This document shows, in pieces, positions 48,035 through 60,065 of a DNA stretch of 64,000 bases (the stretch's first letter is position 1; the number at the start of each line of letters is the position of its first letter). Both the position numbers and the translations under genes were made by a program. The notes under the pieces are model-generated. The model saw only the letters and a list, made by a program, of their open reading frames with translations, was not told the origin of the DNA and searched no databases. This stretch comes from Lagopus muta (Eukaryota > Chordata > Aves > Galliformes > Phasianidae): contig NC_064439.1 of NCBI RefSeq assembly GCF_023343835.1, positions 32,252,508 through 32,316,507 on the forward strand. Direction: 5' to 3'.

Positions 48035-50089
48035 ACATGAAGATAAATTAGAATTCATTAATATCTAAAAAAAGTTATTGGCATTTTAACAGTCAATTAA
48101 CCTTTTATCTAAGATGTAGTAAAATAAACATTCCTTTAAAGATAAATACAGTTTCCTCTGTTTTTCCTCATTCCCTACTACACAATGCTTCGTAAAATGT
48201 TCTCATCTACCCGACAACTTTTCTCTTTCAGATCTTTTAGTAACAGAAATCTTCCACTATGATCTGCATTATTTGTTAAGGAGCCAAATATCTGGGAAAT
48301 CAAAAATTTTCCTATTTATCCCCTTCAGTGCTTAGTCCAGAAACAGGAGAGAAATCTTTGCTTTTGTAATAGCTATAGCTATAGCTCTGTATTAATACAG
48401 GACTGTAGTCAAGTCATGCTTCAGGGTTTTAGTGAATTAGTTGCAAGGATTAGGAAAGAATGCCCAGCACTATGGAATGTAACTGGAATTTGGGCCCTTC
48501 TCTCCGTCCCCTGCCCCTGCTTAGGCATTTGCTCTGGTGGCAGCTGGGTTGGGATGTTAGGAAGGATGGCACTGCATTCTGAGCCTCCTTTCTCAGATGT
48601 TTACTGGTACATGGTGTTATAACTTAGACAAACAGGTGACCAAAGTTGGAAGGAAAGAAGATCTGGCAGAAACCCTGTTTTTTTTTTTCTTTCTTCCCAA
48701 CATAGGATATAGGTCACCTGTCAGAACAATCTGATTCAAACAAATTCCCTGCCCTTCAGCAAGATGAACTGTTATGCTGAAGAGTATGGCCATATCTGCA
48801 GAGCAGTAAATTAGTGCTCTTCAGCAGATAAATGGTTGGGTAGTTCACCATAAATACCTCAGACTACCTGTTTTCTACTTATGGGGTACAATCAGTGTAT
48901 GACTGATGAACTGAAATCCTTCAGATTCACCTAAGCCATTGGACTCAATCTGTCAACAACTGTACTAAACTGCTCGGCTTGAGCTCTGCAAAAGGTCAGG
49001 CTGAACAATGCAAAAAATCCCCCATGGCAAGAGGCTCTGAATTAGGGGGATTTGTGCAACAGAATTTTAATCTCTCATTTATATTTGCAAGGGAAGAAAA
49101 ATATTGTCAGAGGGACTGAAGAAAAGCCACAGTAGAACTCAGCGTGTGTATCTTAGTAAATCTGGGATCCTGGCTTCAAGACCTCCTGATGTCAGAGCAC
49201 GGGGTTCCCTTTCTCCTTTTTTTGGCAGTAGAGCATGTAGTTGTTACACTTGATTATGTCATCATGCCAGATATGTTACTAAACACAAGTAAGGGTTGGT
49301 TGTTACTTTGGAAAATGATACTAACCTTTTTAGATGGTTTCCCAAACTCTTCCATCTCCCTACCCTCCCTTGATGAAGGGAAGGTGATGTTTGACTTTTA
49401 TAGTTGGCTTGACAAAATCTATCTGAAAAGCAAATATTCTTTGTTGTATAAAGACAAAAGTAATGTTATTTGAATCATAGCTACGTCTGAAGTGCTAAGT
49501 GGTGCCTAAAGGGAAAAAAAAGAAAAAGATGGAATATGAGCATGGGTCAAATTCTCAGCAAGTAAAGTTGTCATATTCTCACTGCTTTTGAGTGAACTTG
49601 CACCAGTTGAAGCTTCGACCCATACATTAAAGATGCTGGGAAAGACAGTTTATTAGTCATCTCAGGTAAATGGAAAGAATGCTCAGAAAAGAAAGGCAAC
49701 ACCCTTTATTTGACTTCTTCAAAACATTTTGAGTCTTTATTGTTAATAAGATTAAAAAGCAGATGAGCAATAAAGATATTGGAGAGGAGTTTATTATGAG
49801 AAAAAGTACACTTCAGGAAGAGTGCTCTCCCTCCACTTAGCCTGAAAGTTTGTGTACACATCCTTCCATTCACGTTTTTTTATTGCTGTTTGCCTAGAAA
49901 AGAAGTCGCTGTAAAAGAATGTGAGTGGGAGTGCTTTGCCTCCCCTCTCCAGGTTACTCTAGATGCACCGATCCACGTATTTCCCAGAACTGTGTAATTT
50001 TCTGCCAGTCATGACTGTAGACCCTTCAGTGGGTGAAACCTAATACTTCCTTGAAAATAAAGCAAGTCATCTGACAAACTGTATTCCTC
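48035..50089. other. Desert sequence, no gene recognised
   Basis: Apart from the first hairpin element I see only a short (AGCTAT)3 run at about 48371-48386 and an AATTAGAATTCATTAAT-rich stretch near 48050. Confidence 0.5.
48771..48860. repeat. Hairpin element, copy 1
   Basis: Stem arms ATCTGC (48794-48799) with GCAGAT (48824-48829), and AGAGCA (48800-48805) with TGCTCT (48815-48820). A 9-base loop (GTAAATTAG) and a 3-base bulge complete the structure. CCAT/ATGG extend it outward with a 2-base bulge. About 71% identical to 50501-50590. Confidence 0.75.
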
Positions 50090-50265
50090 TTGCCTTTTGT
50101 GGGCCATTCAGTGACTTTATTTTACTGAGGGAACAAGGGGAAGTTTATAATAGGATCAGTTTTGTTTGCAATTTGTTTCTAATAGATGCCAATAAGCCGG
50201 TTAACTAGGCTCTAGTTAATGGAAATTTTATTGTTTTTCCCCCTGCAGTGCACATGACCTTTTCT
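50090..50265. promoter_or_regulatory. Candidate distal regulatory block
   Basis: GACTTTATTTTAC, GTTTATAATAGG, CCAATAAGCCGGTTAAC and TAGTTAATGG, ending in TTTTATTG. Contains a lone CpG in an otherwise CpG-poor area. Inference only. Confidence 0.28.
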
Positions 50266-50500
50266 TACAAGAGTTTGTGATTCTTGAAAACATGTATCTG
50301 CTGCCTTGCCTCAGGGTCTGCTTACAACAGCAGGGATATGACCATGGGCTCTTCTGAACTTGCTCACCAGCCCTCCTCTTTGAGCAGACCAAAATACTTT
50401 GATCATCCTGTCAGTGGTAAATTTACAGCAACATGCCGGCTTTTGTTCCATGTGTATTTCTCCAAATATAATATCTCCCTCAAGAAATCAATGATAAGCT

Positions 50501-50590
50501 GTTAAACTAAAGAGCATGGTAACATCCACAGAGCAGTAAATTAATGGTCTTTTGTGGATAGATGGTTACAGATTTCATCATAAAAAATGG
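50501..50590. repeat. Hairpin element, copy 2
   Basis: Same architecture as copy 1: ATCCAC (50524-50529) with GTGGAT (50554-50559), AGAGCA with TGGTCT (five of six pairs) and loop GTAAATTAA. The outer stem differs from copy 1 at two pairs, and both remain complementary. Confidence 0.75.
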
Positions 50591-53519
50591 ATAAAAGATT
50601 ACATATCACACAGAGCGAAACTTTTAATAACTCAACATGACTTTTCTTAATGGGTTTTATTCATTTTAATCATTATAGTGTCAATGATGATTATAGCCTT
50701 ATTAGATTCTGGTGATTGAGGAGCCTGTTTATGAGATATTGAAAATCTTACTCTGTTCAGAAGTGGAGTTGCAGTCTGTGTAGGTTTGATGTGTAACTTC
50801 ATCTGTAGAAGCAGGGCTTGCCAGAAGAGTTTCAATTAATACTTTTACTAAATTGCTCCTGTCTATAGTGACCTAGGTCACAGATGACTTAAGGATTCCA
50901 CAACAGCGGCTTCTCAAAACAGTAGACCAGAGACTGTGTAAATCAAAGAGAGATGAGAAACCAAAGAAAATGAAGAAAATAAAAGGAGGTGGAGGTAGAA
51001 TCCTGTGGCAAAAGAAACTGATTTGCCTTCCTCTCTAGCAGCCAAATAAGGATCCAGACTTACGTTATCATTCCAGCTGAACTTTCATCCCCAGGCCACA
51101 TAGTATACTTGAGAGTATATGAACAGAAACAATTAGAATGGATCTTAATATTATCTGGAACACAAACAAAATCAGGTGCAACAATGTCGTGTAGTTATCT
51201 GTGAGGGAGAATTACAGTGCCATTTAAAAAAAAATACTTAAAAATGGATATCTATGTTAATTTTCTTTAGCATGGACAAGAAGATGCAAGACCGCCATTT
51301 TGAGTTTGGCTGGCTCTTGTTTAAAGCTTGTTAAAAAAACACTTTTCATGTGAAGGTACCGATATGATCCAGAAACCACCAACTGAAAATGATGCCCTAA
51401 GATCCTTTACCATTAAAATAGAATGGTTTTTGTATTCACACATAGCTTACTCTCTCTGTAGCACAAGTGTCAACTTAATCTTACAAATCCACAGTGTATG
51501 AACTAGAAAAGGTTTAGATCTGAATCACATAAATCTGTATAAATCATCCTGAATTCATTCAATTTTGGGTCCTGAAAATGTGAGCAGTCTGTCATATGTA
51601 TCCTTTCTCCTAGCCTTCTTCTTCCATGTGGCCTTCTCCCTCACCATCAGATGTGCTGGGCTTCCAGGCTAGCTGGCTTCCTGCAGGTGCTCACAGTCAC
51701 AGTCACTTCTACCTATTCTCAAGTATCTCAGGAGTGTAGAGCTCTCCCTGTAATGGGGGAATCGGCAGGACATCTTCACAAGTGTCTGTGTTTTCCACCT
51801 TGCTGCTTTGCTGGGTGTGGTCCAGAAGCAGCCATGGCCACGTCTACAGAATCTTCACTTTGTTGTCTGGCAGGTATTCTTAGGTGCTGTCATGACTTCT
51901 TCAGAAAAACACTCTGAAATCTCTGCAAGTTTATCCTGAACAAGGATTTCGGGATTTGTCCTGCTAACGATTCAATAAAATCTTGCATTCCCTCTATGTC
52001 TATTCCTTTTTCCCTCTTTTCAGCTCTAAAGCAGTGCTAGCAGTATTCAAAGATGTAAAAGGTATCTCTGACAGAAAGGAAATGGTATTTCCTGTGTCCA
52101 TTGGTGATAAATCAGTGAGTGTTGGGCTTAAATCACAGTGAACATGGTTTAGGCTACGCAAAAAGAACAAGGCATTGTAGATGAGTAAGAGTACAGATAG
52201 CTACAAATTTATGTTGGTGTTGTATGGATGTTGTAGAAAACGTCACCTCTGGAGGGGAGGAGCTAGACAATTTTCAGAGTTCCTTTTAGCTCAGTTTTTG
52301 ATGATTTCTAAGATTCTCCTCCCTGTTCACAAGTCTGTACTACTTTTTAATTTTTTTTCTTTTTTTCTTTCTTTTTTTTGAAAGCTCCAGATAGTCAAAC
52401 TCTAAGTTACTTAAACTTCCTTCGGATTTGCTTTTTTCAAGATGAATTTTTCAAGGACAGTATTTTCTTTCCTACCTGCTCAGATTGTACTAATCATCAC
52501 AAACTGGCTGTCAATAGTTTCTTGAACCACCATATTTGTTACTGAATAACCATACCGAGTCATAATTGTAGTTTACACTTTTTAAAAAAAATCTCATCAT
52601 TCTTAAGAAACAGCGACACAAAAAGCCAGAGAAATTCAACATGAAAAAGAGTCTACCAAAGGCTTGTCAACATAGCCTATATGAAGTCATAGTTATGTGT
52701 GCTGTGAGGATTTATTTGTTGTTTTTTATTCACTCTTCTATTATGCCACTCGCATTGCAGACAATGCCCCCACTGCAGACCAAGACAACGAATGAAATAG
52801 CGTTTGCTATATTCTTATGGATACCAAGGGCTGGCAGAAGATAAAATACAGACTCAAATCCCACTGATCCTTATATTCCTTTTCTGCATGCTCAGTGTCA
52901 TGCATTGCTTCTGACAGCCAAGGAAACACCATTCTTGCTTTGCTGTATTAGGCAAAACACATGTATACAATCAAGGTAAGCAAAGAGGTTTCAGGATTAC
53001 CATTTCTACAATTCATTCACTTGATTTCTCAGTTTATTGCAAAGTGCTGTGGAAAGGTAACAAACATCTCAAGGAAGAGGGAGAAACAACAAAGAATGTT
53101 TGTTTTAAAAATGTCTGGGGATTTTTTTTTAATTAATGTGCCGATCGCTTAGGGAGCTGCAGGGCAGGCTCAGTAGCTGGGACAACCCATATAAAGCCCA
53201 CATGCTCCTGTTCAGTCACCTCCCTTTCCTCAGGGCAGGCTTATTAACTCAGAAATGGGAAACTAAGGTTCAAGGTAGTGCTGTGCACTTAAAAGCAGAA
53301 ATCCTTATAGCTCTGCATAGACGAAAAGTTAGCAATTGGCCTCTCTCCATCCCGATATCTCTATTTGGGCCATTGTGCAGCTTCTTTGCCAATCCCAAGT
53401 CTTTCTGTTTCTCTCCTATTTATTTGTGTTTCTCTGGAAAGCTGTTACATGCTTTCAGAAAGAGCACCCAGAAAGGACCAGCATCCCCAAAAAAGGGACC
53501 AAAGAGATTTTATGCCCTG
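50591..53519. other. AT-rich desert, no gene recognised
   Basis: T-rich tract at about 52348-52379. Open frames around 53136-53543 lack any recognisable family. Confidence 0.5.
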
Positions 53520-53830
53520 GGGCTGGTGCACAGCTCCGTCTAGATCGGTCTCACTCTACTTGTGAGGCAGCACGCTCCCTCCTCAGGCAGCAGGAGCTGG
53601 GCAGCAGTGCTTTCCTCTGTGGTTCTTCCATTAATGAGAGAGCAGCGCAGGCTGCTCCTGGCCCAGATCACCAGTAAATTGCCTCCTGCGGTGTGCCGGG
53701 CTGGGGCTCGGGGCTCCCTGGCAGCCGGCTCTGCTCGTTGGGCATAGCCAGGATGCATGGGGGCCACCCAGGGAGACTCTCACTTCCTTATTCCCCGCGT
53801 GGGTGCATGGGGCAACCTTGCCCTGTAACA
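53520..53830. promoter_or_regulatory. Small isolated GC/CpG-rich island in the desert
   Basis: About 310 bp with markedly raised GC and roughly a dozen CpGs, flanked by AT-rich, CpG-poor DNA. It could be an orphan CpG island (enhancer or lncRNA promoter) or an unrecognised repeat. No TATA box or splice pattern identifies which. Confidence 0.35.
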
Positions 53831-54359
53831 GCAGGAAACACTCAGCACATATATCAAAAGCACCAGGGCAGAACCTTGCAAACCACAGCCTCTTTATGCT
53901 TCTGGGAAAGGCTGATAGCATTTAATAGAAAATGAATATCTCTCTTAACTCTCCTATCAAGATTCATAAGGATTTCCACAGACTGGGCTTTGCAGACAGA
54001 CATGGAGGTGAACACGGCTGCAGGAATCCTCAGAGCAGTGTGAAAAACAGCTGTCCTCCTTACTGTAGTCAAACATGTAATCACCTACTGAGTTTCCATC
54101 CTATCAAGCACTATGAGACACCATAAAACTTCACATTGTCCCATCAGATGGACTGAACTGCTCTAGCATGGGTGTACATTACTTTGGGATGTACAGGATT
54201 TGGCCAAGTGTGCTGCAGCCTGCATGTATTACCAGCTGGTGATTATCCAAGGTACACTGCAGCATGTTCTGCACAACCGCTTTCTTTTCAGATGATGTAG
54301 TAGGAGATTTGTAATGCAAACAAATAAATGATGATTTATCAACGTGACTGATCAAAACC
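53831..54359. other. Desert sequence, no gene recognised
   Basis: Nothing specific seen. Confidence 0.5.
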
Positions 54360-54830
54360 ATTAAATTAATATAAAGCAGTATCAGTGGGTGATTAAAAAA
54401 AAACGAACCAATTTATTTAGAGAGATATACCAAAATATCTACTCTAAATATTTGTTTATCTTTCGTTAAGGTCAAACAGCCTATGCTGTTTCTTGGAATT
54501 TGGCCGGTGGGTTCACAGTCCCATCTTTTTTTTTTTTATTTTATTGAGGTAATAATGAATTGTTTCTGCTCCATACCTTTGTCATATGTAATTGCCATTT
54601 TATTGTTCCCTAAGGTCAGTTTTATGAAGACTTTTAAAAAGCTGAATTTAAAATGACTAATGCCGATTAAAAGTAAGAATTTGAGGTTGCAAAGCCTATC
54701 ACAGCCTTATGCCATTTCCTGTGGCTGTATTTTAAGGTAATTAAGAGCAGATCTCCTTGTAGTGCATCTTTGTAAAGTACCTGCAAGTGCATTAAGGTGC
54801 AGGCCTACCTACTAAATATTCACACTTGTT
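54360..54830. promoter_or_regulatory. Strong candidate distal enhancer
   Basis: GTAATAATGAATTG (54549-54562), GTAATTGCC (54588-54596), TTTTATTG (54598-54605), TTTTATGAAG (54620-54629), GCCGATTAAAAG near 54662 and GGTAATTAAG (54736-54745). HOX13-type and Antp-type sites alternate at about 10-30 bp, in complex AT-rich DNA. Function and conservation untested. Confidence 0.42.
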
Positions 54831-57761
54831 TGTGAGATGGAAAGCTTTTCTTCAGTTTGTTTCTAAATACTTCTTCAATTCCATATGCGTGTCAACAAAA
54901 GTTCTTCCAGTTGGTTGTCATCAGAATTAATTTAAACCTCTTCCCCCAGAAAATAAAACCCAGAGACAACAGCACGTTATACAACAGTGATGTAATCCTG
55001 CCACCTTACTCACCCAAGAAAACTTCTCATGGGGGTGACAGTGTTGGTTGCACTCCTTTTGTTCGGGGAGGACCTTCTGGATTGAAGATCACTTTCCAGA
55101 TCTTCCTATCCAATTGGAGAAGATTACTTTCAAACTAAAATCCTGGCAGCTTCCCTGGGTCTGCTAGTGCCAGCATCTTTGGAAAGCAGGGCTACTGGCT
55201 CACAAAGGTAGCAAGAGATTTTGAACATTTGAAACTCTTGAGCTGAGAAAAAGCAGGCTGTAAGTAAGCCTGATGGAGTTAATGAGCCTGGTTGCTGGGT
55301 GTGGAACTGCTTGCGAAGGTAATGAGTTTTACCTTTCACAGAGCTTGCCAGATTTAGTCTATTTCTGGTCTTACTCCCATGGTTTTACTTTTCAACCCAG
55401 AATTCACAGCAGAGGAAAATAAAGGTACATACTAAAAGTTTCTGGAAAGACACTAGTCACCCTGTGGGAGTAAGCTGGCTAAAGTATGATACAGAGGAAG
55501 TATTTGTATGGTAATTATGATGATTTTTTTTTGCAGTTCTATGATGCCTCTTTTTAAAGGTACTATAAACATTATTCAAACCAGGTTCCCATTACTAGGA
55601 AAGGTCAAATCTTATAGTAGACTCACAAAGTCAGGCTAGCCATTAGTAAATAAGGGTTTATGGAAAACTCATAAAGCACCTAAAGTGCCAGCTTATGTAA
55701 TGTATCTAATATAATAAACACCCTGAGGGGAGTCTAGGAGTGGAAAAAATGCAGTTTTTTATTATAAAATATTTGAGCATAGTTGAGACTTTCGAAATGG
55801 TGAAACTGTGAGCCAGAAGGCCCTGTCACAGAGCCTGAAAACTCAAGATACCTATAGCTTGCTGACAGGAAGCATCTTAGCAGATCCTACAGGATGAATG
55901 GTTAATATAAACTTACACTCACAACACTCCAAAGTTGTGTATCTGGCACGGTCATTGTTAGATTCATGTTACACTAACTACTGTATAGGAAACTGCATGA
56001 TTTAGGATTATAACAACCATACTGTACTGCCAGTGAGACCAAACACAGGAGGAATGGAGCACATCATTCATTTTGTTGCACAGATGCCTTTTAGTGGCTC
56101 AGAAAGTCAGTCATTGATGGCTACTTGGCACCGAGTCAGACTGCTTTCCTGAGCAAGGGTATTCCCACAACAGTTATCGTCACCTGGTATTGTACAAACT
56201 GCTTCCTCAGAGGCACTTGATTTGACACACCATCATTGTGCTATTTTTGGCATGCTCCTTCCTAATTTGTGATTAACAAGGATTAGGTTGTTCTCACTTT
56301 GTAAGAGCTATTTATAGTTCAATAGGAGATTTCCCCCCACCCCTTCCTGACCCTACAGTGTATCAATGGCACAATTTTAGTCTTAACGTGACCACTCTTA
56401 TACAGTCATGTTAAGTAATTAGAAAAAAGAAAAAGAGCTGATTATGAAGCACAAATGACTAACTGAAAACATGTGAACAATATGTTGCATTTATGCAGCA
56501 TGCATTTTGCCTAAGAGAACCAGATCCTGACAAGACTTTGTATGATGCTTTCACAACTAATGTGCTAACTAACAGTCCTTTAAATGGAATACACTGTTTA
56601 GCAGTTCCAAAACACAACAAAATCATGTGGTACATGAGCAGCAGAAACCAAACCCAAACTTGAAATAATAGTGTAAGTCAGTGACTGATTCTTTCTAACC
56701 CTGAATACAACGACAGTATTATGACTGAATGTAATGGGAGCAGGAGCAAGCTTGGAGAACAGGCATCTATGACGGAATTTGAATGGGAACGTGGAGTTAT
56801 GATGCAAATTATGATTTACGAGTTATGATGCAATCCGTGTGACAAAATTGTGCCCATAACAAGTTGGCTGGAGGACAATCAATCAGTATACAATCTTGAT
56901 TAGAATGAAGTTATTAAAAGGACTGAATGCTGGACTCGTGAGCTGTGCTTCTACTGACGGCAGCAAAATTAAAACATTTCAGTATTTCTTTTAAAAGCTG
57001 AATGTTTGTGAACCTTTCAGATGGGGACAGTAGTCTTCCCAACTCTTCTTCCATCATTGAAATAAAAGGACTTTCACAGTAAGTCAGTTGAGTGATGCAA
57101 TAGAAACCCTGTCCCAGGTCCAGAAGAACTGTCAGTAGCAGGCTGCTACTGCCACTGGTCCTGAGCTCTTCAGAAGAAAAGATGTATGTAGATGGAATGA
57201 GATACACATCTGGTAATGTCTCCAACCTAAAAAATCAGGTTCCTAGTCTAGCTAGATCCTAAGCTGGCAGTTGAGAGAAAGATGCAAGACAAGTGTGAAA
57301 AGATGCATATTGAAATATTCTCTGAAGGAGCTTTTCTCTGACAGAAGGACAACTGCAGGATTCTAGACAGATGAGATGCCAAGCTTTTGGACTGCTCATG
57401 GGGCATGAGATGCATTTAATGTCAGTGGCTGCAAAGTGCCTGCCTGGAAGCTCCCACTTCCCTTGCTGTGTATGCTTGTCTAGTCTGCTTCAGCCATATG
57501 CTGTTAATGGGTAACGTGAGCCTGAACAGCTAGAGAGCTGTATCTGCGATGGGCTGCTGAGATTCCTGGCTTTGTTTGCTTTCCCAGTTGGGCTATCTTC
57601 ATGCCCACTTAACTGCTGTGTGCAATCCGCTGTGCTTGCCCTACTGAGCCATACCTGTGCTGTTCTGTTTCAATTATCATTTACTCTTCCTACATTTGTG
57701 CATCAGCAGATGGGTCTGTTACCAAGGTGTCGATGGTTTATGGGCTGGTTCGGCTTGGTTC
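54831..57761. other. Desert sequence, no gene recognised
   Basis: No gene. The area 56180-56500 has some AT-rich sites (TTTGTGATTAAC, GCTATTTATAG) but is less clustered than the named blocks. Confidence 0.5.
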
Positions 57762-58261
57762 TGTGACCAGCAGGGCGGAGGGATTTCATGAATCCACACC
57801 TCTGGAAAAAGGAAACAGGGGACACCAAAATAATTAAAAACAGCAGCAATGATCTGAGGAGAAACAAACTCATTTACTAAATATGGTATCAGAATTCAAG
57901 ATAACACACTATAATACAATAAAATTAGAATTGAAGCTAATAAATATAATGAGAGAGAGTGTCTGAAAGCTGGATAGGCCTCACCATAACACTGAGGTGA
58001 GATGTGCAGTCCGGCTGAGCAGCAGGGAGGAGAGTCTGACAAAGAAAGAAGGGGAGGTCAGATGACCTACCAACGCCTTATATCTGTTCTCCCTGAGCAG
58101 AAATGACAACAACACAGCGAACAGTCTTCTGGGGAATGTAGTTCTTCTTCTCTTCTGGGACAGGCACCTGGAACTGGAGCATTAACACTTTAACTCCCAG
58201 TGCACTGCATGATGTTATGATGTGGAATGCCGATAACCAAAAATCATAAAACCATGACACA
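57762..58261 (-). mobile_element. Solo LTR of an avian ERVL-type endogenous retrovirus, minus strand
   Basis: Reads on the minus strand from TGTGTCATGGTTTTATGATT to GGTCACA, with the TG...CA ends expected of an LTR, about 500 bp long. A TATAAGG promoter box corresponds to plus 58076-58082, followed by a pyrimidine/GC-rich leader and then an AT-rich stretch as in an R-U5 region. No gag, pol or env sequence and no primer-binding site follows, so it is a solo LTR. I could not find clear target-site duplications, so the boundaries may be off by a few bases. Confidence 0.8.
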
Positions 58262-59539
58262 AGGCTGTTTGTGCCAGTTATGTCAGTTGCCCTCTTTCCC
58301 CACCATCGTTCTGTATAGGGATGCAGCATGCTTTGCTGAAGGTGTGCTTCTTTGCTTAGCCCAAGGAGCATGATAAGAATAAAGCAACTTAAGACTTTGC
58401 AACTTAAACTTTGCTCTCTTAAGAGAGCAAAAATCTGGCAGAGAGCCTTGCACGTTATTGACAGTGAGGATTCCCTTCAATCCCTTTCTCCCAGTTTCCA
58501 GTTCAGCATATCCCTTGAATGTGACTCTATTCAGCCCCCCTATCTTCCTCTGGGCTTTTCTTTCACACTGCTGTGAGCCGAGCAGCCTTCAACCCAGCTC
58601 ACTTTCTACCCCAGCATGTTTTACTCTTCTGACAGTTCCTCTAGGAAATGCTGTGCCCCAGAATGGTTAGTATTAAGCTGCAGCTGGCAACAAAATGGCC
58701 ACTCTTTTCATCTGTTAGAAACCTTTCACCTACTTGCTCCTTTCTGTTTTGTCCTCTTGGTAGATACGCCCTTTGGTGCAGAGATGCAAATCTCAGCTAG
58801 CTTTGATGTCATGAATACAAATGTCTTTTTTATTAACCTTCCAAACGACTGCTGCACTGGGGCACATCCTGCTTTTAGTTAGTCAAATGCAAGTAATGTT
58901 TCTGCTTGATTTCTTTCTGTTTTCCAGGCACTCATGGTGCTTGATATCATTTTGCACAACAATATTCTTATTTTCATGTGTCTTTTTGATTAGTTGGTCA
59001 CTTACATATTATTCTCCTTCACTGATAATTCCTTTGCCTTTACTGTATATTTTCCTACCTTTACTAAAAAGTGAAACATGAATAAGAGCCATTAAGCATA
59101 ACCAAATATAATGCAATGTACTTTAGGAAGTCATTACACTTGTTCATTTGCATTCTTTATTGCTTGTTTTTCTTACAAAGTATCAGGAAACATGTAGATT
59201 ACCATTTGGTTTTATGACTTAAAAGCTATAGCTACCCTTACTTAAGATTAAAATCATTGTTGCCACAATAGCTCTTCCAATTCATAGAAAAGGATTGAGT
59301 TTGCAGAGGAACGCAGTCAGTATAAATGGGTTCTGCTGCATCTCCAAGTTTCCTGCTTAGATTAGAGCAGGGTTTTAGGTTGGGAAATGACATATCTGAG
59401 CTGTGATCAGTTGTGCTATCCAGGCAAGTCTATTTAAAAGCACTTTCCATTTTAAATATAGCAATAAAATACCACACTAGCAAACCTTCTTGATAAGGGT
59501 AAAAGCAATACATCCAAATCCAATCTAAATTTGACAGTC
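58262..59539. other. Desert sequence, no gene recognised
   Basis: Pyrimidine-rich stretches (58480-59070) produce leucine/serine/phenylalanine-rich open frames; none looks like a protein. Confidence 0.5.
58385..58431. repeat. 22-bp perfect palindrome preceded by a tandem 14/15-mer
   Basis: 58410-58431 is perfectly self-complementary, centred on CTTAAG, with 11-bp arms and no loop. Immediately before it, CAACTTAAGACTTTG (58385-58399) and CAACTTAAACTTTG (58400-58413) form a tandem duplication with a one-base difference. Confidence 0.93.
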
Positions 59540-60065
59540 CCTAGAACAAGAATTCACATTGATAAGTCGGGACTCATTTACAGGGCCATAAATGGGTGTG
59601 TAGCTATAATTTGGGTATTAAACTTGTAAAATATATTGATGGCATGCAAGGGCTAAATAAATAATTTACTACAAGAAAATTGGAAATCTTTACATGGTAC
59701 TTAATTGACCAGCTACTCTCCCACATTTTTGATAGTTTCCTATTTTGCATTTTTTTTTATTTTTCACGCACGGAAATTTTCCCCAGGTGTATTTTTTTTC
59801 CAACTTCAACGAATATTCGTAATTTGCTATTTATCTGCAAGCATCACCTGTTTCCATCTTTGTTTCATCAGTCAATTACACTTTTTTGACATTTTCATTT
59901 GTTTGTTTAAAGGCATGAATTAATCAGCTGGGTTTCCTCAGCACGGATCAGTGTTATTCTTAAAACTAAAATGAAATTGCCTCAGTGATCAGCCTAACTT
60001 TTAATGTTAGTTAAATCCATTTTCAAAGCAAAGCCGAGAGAGGTATTACAGTTAATGGGTATTCC
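59540..60065. promoter_or_regulatory. Strong candidate distal enhancer, about 0.5 kb
   Basis: CCATAAA (59586-59592, HOX13-type), GCTATAATTTGGG near 59602, GGTACTTAATTG near 59697, CACCTG E-box (59845-59850), TCAATTAC (59872-59879) and TGAATTAATCAGCTG (59916-59930), plus a 12-bp palindrome at 59809-59820. HOX13-type and E-box motifs suit a limb or posterior enhancer, but this is inference. Confidence 0.43.
59809..59820. repeat. 12-bp perfect palindrome ACGAATATTCGT
   Basis: Self-complementary, includes two CpGs in a CpG-poor region. Confidence 0.9.

Noticed and set aside
48525-48550. CTCF-like site (CTGGTGGCAGCTGG)
   Set aside because: Shares only the central GGTGGCAG part of the CTCF motif; too weak to call without a matrix score or ChIP.
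53136-53543. 135-codon open frame near 53.3 kb
   Set aside because: No recognisable family; overlaps other frames equally open in the same area.
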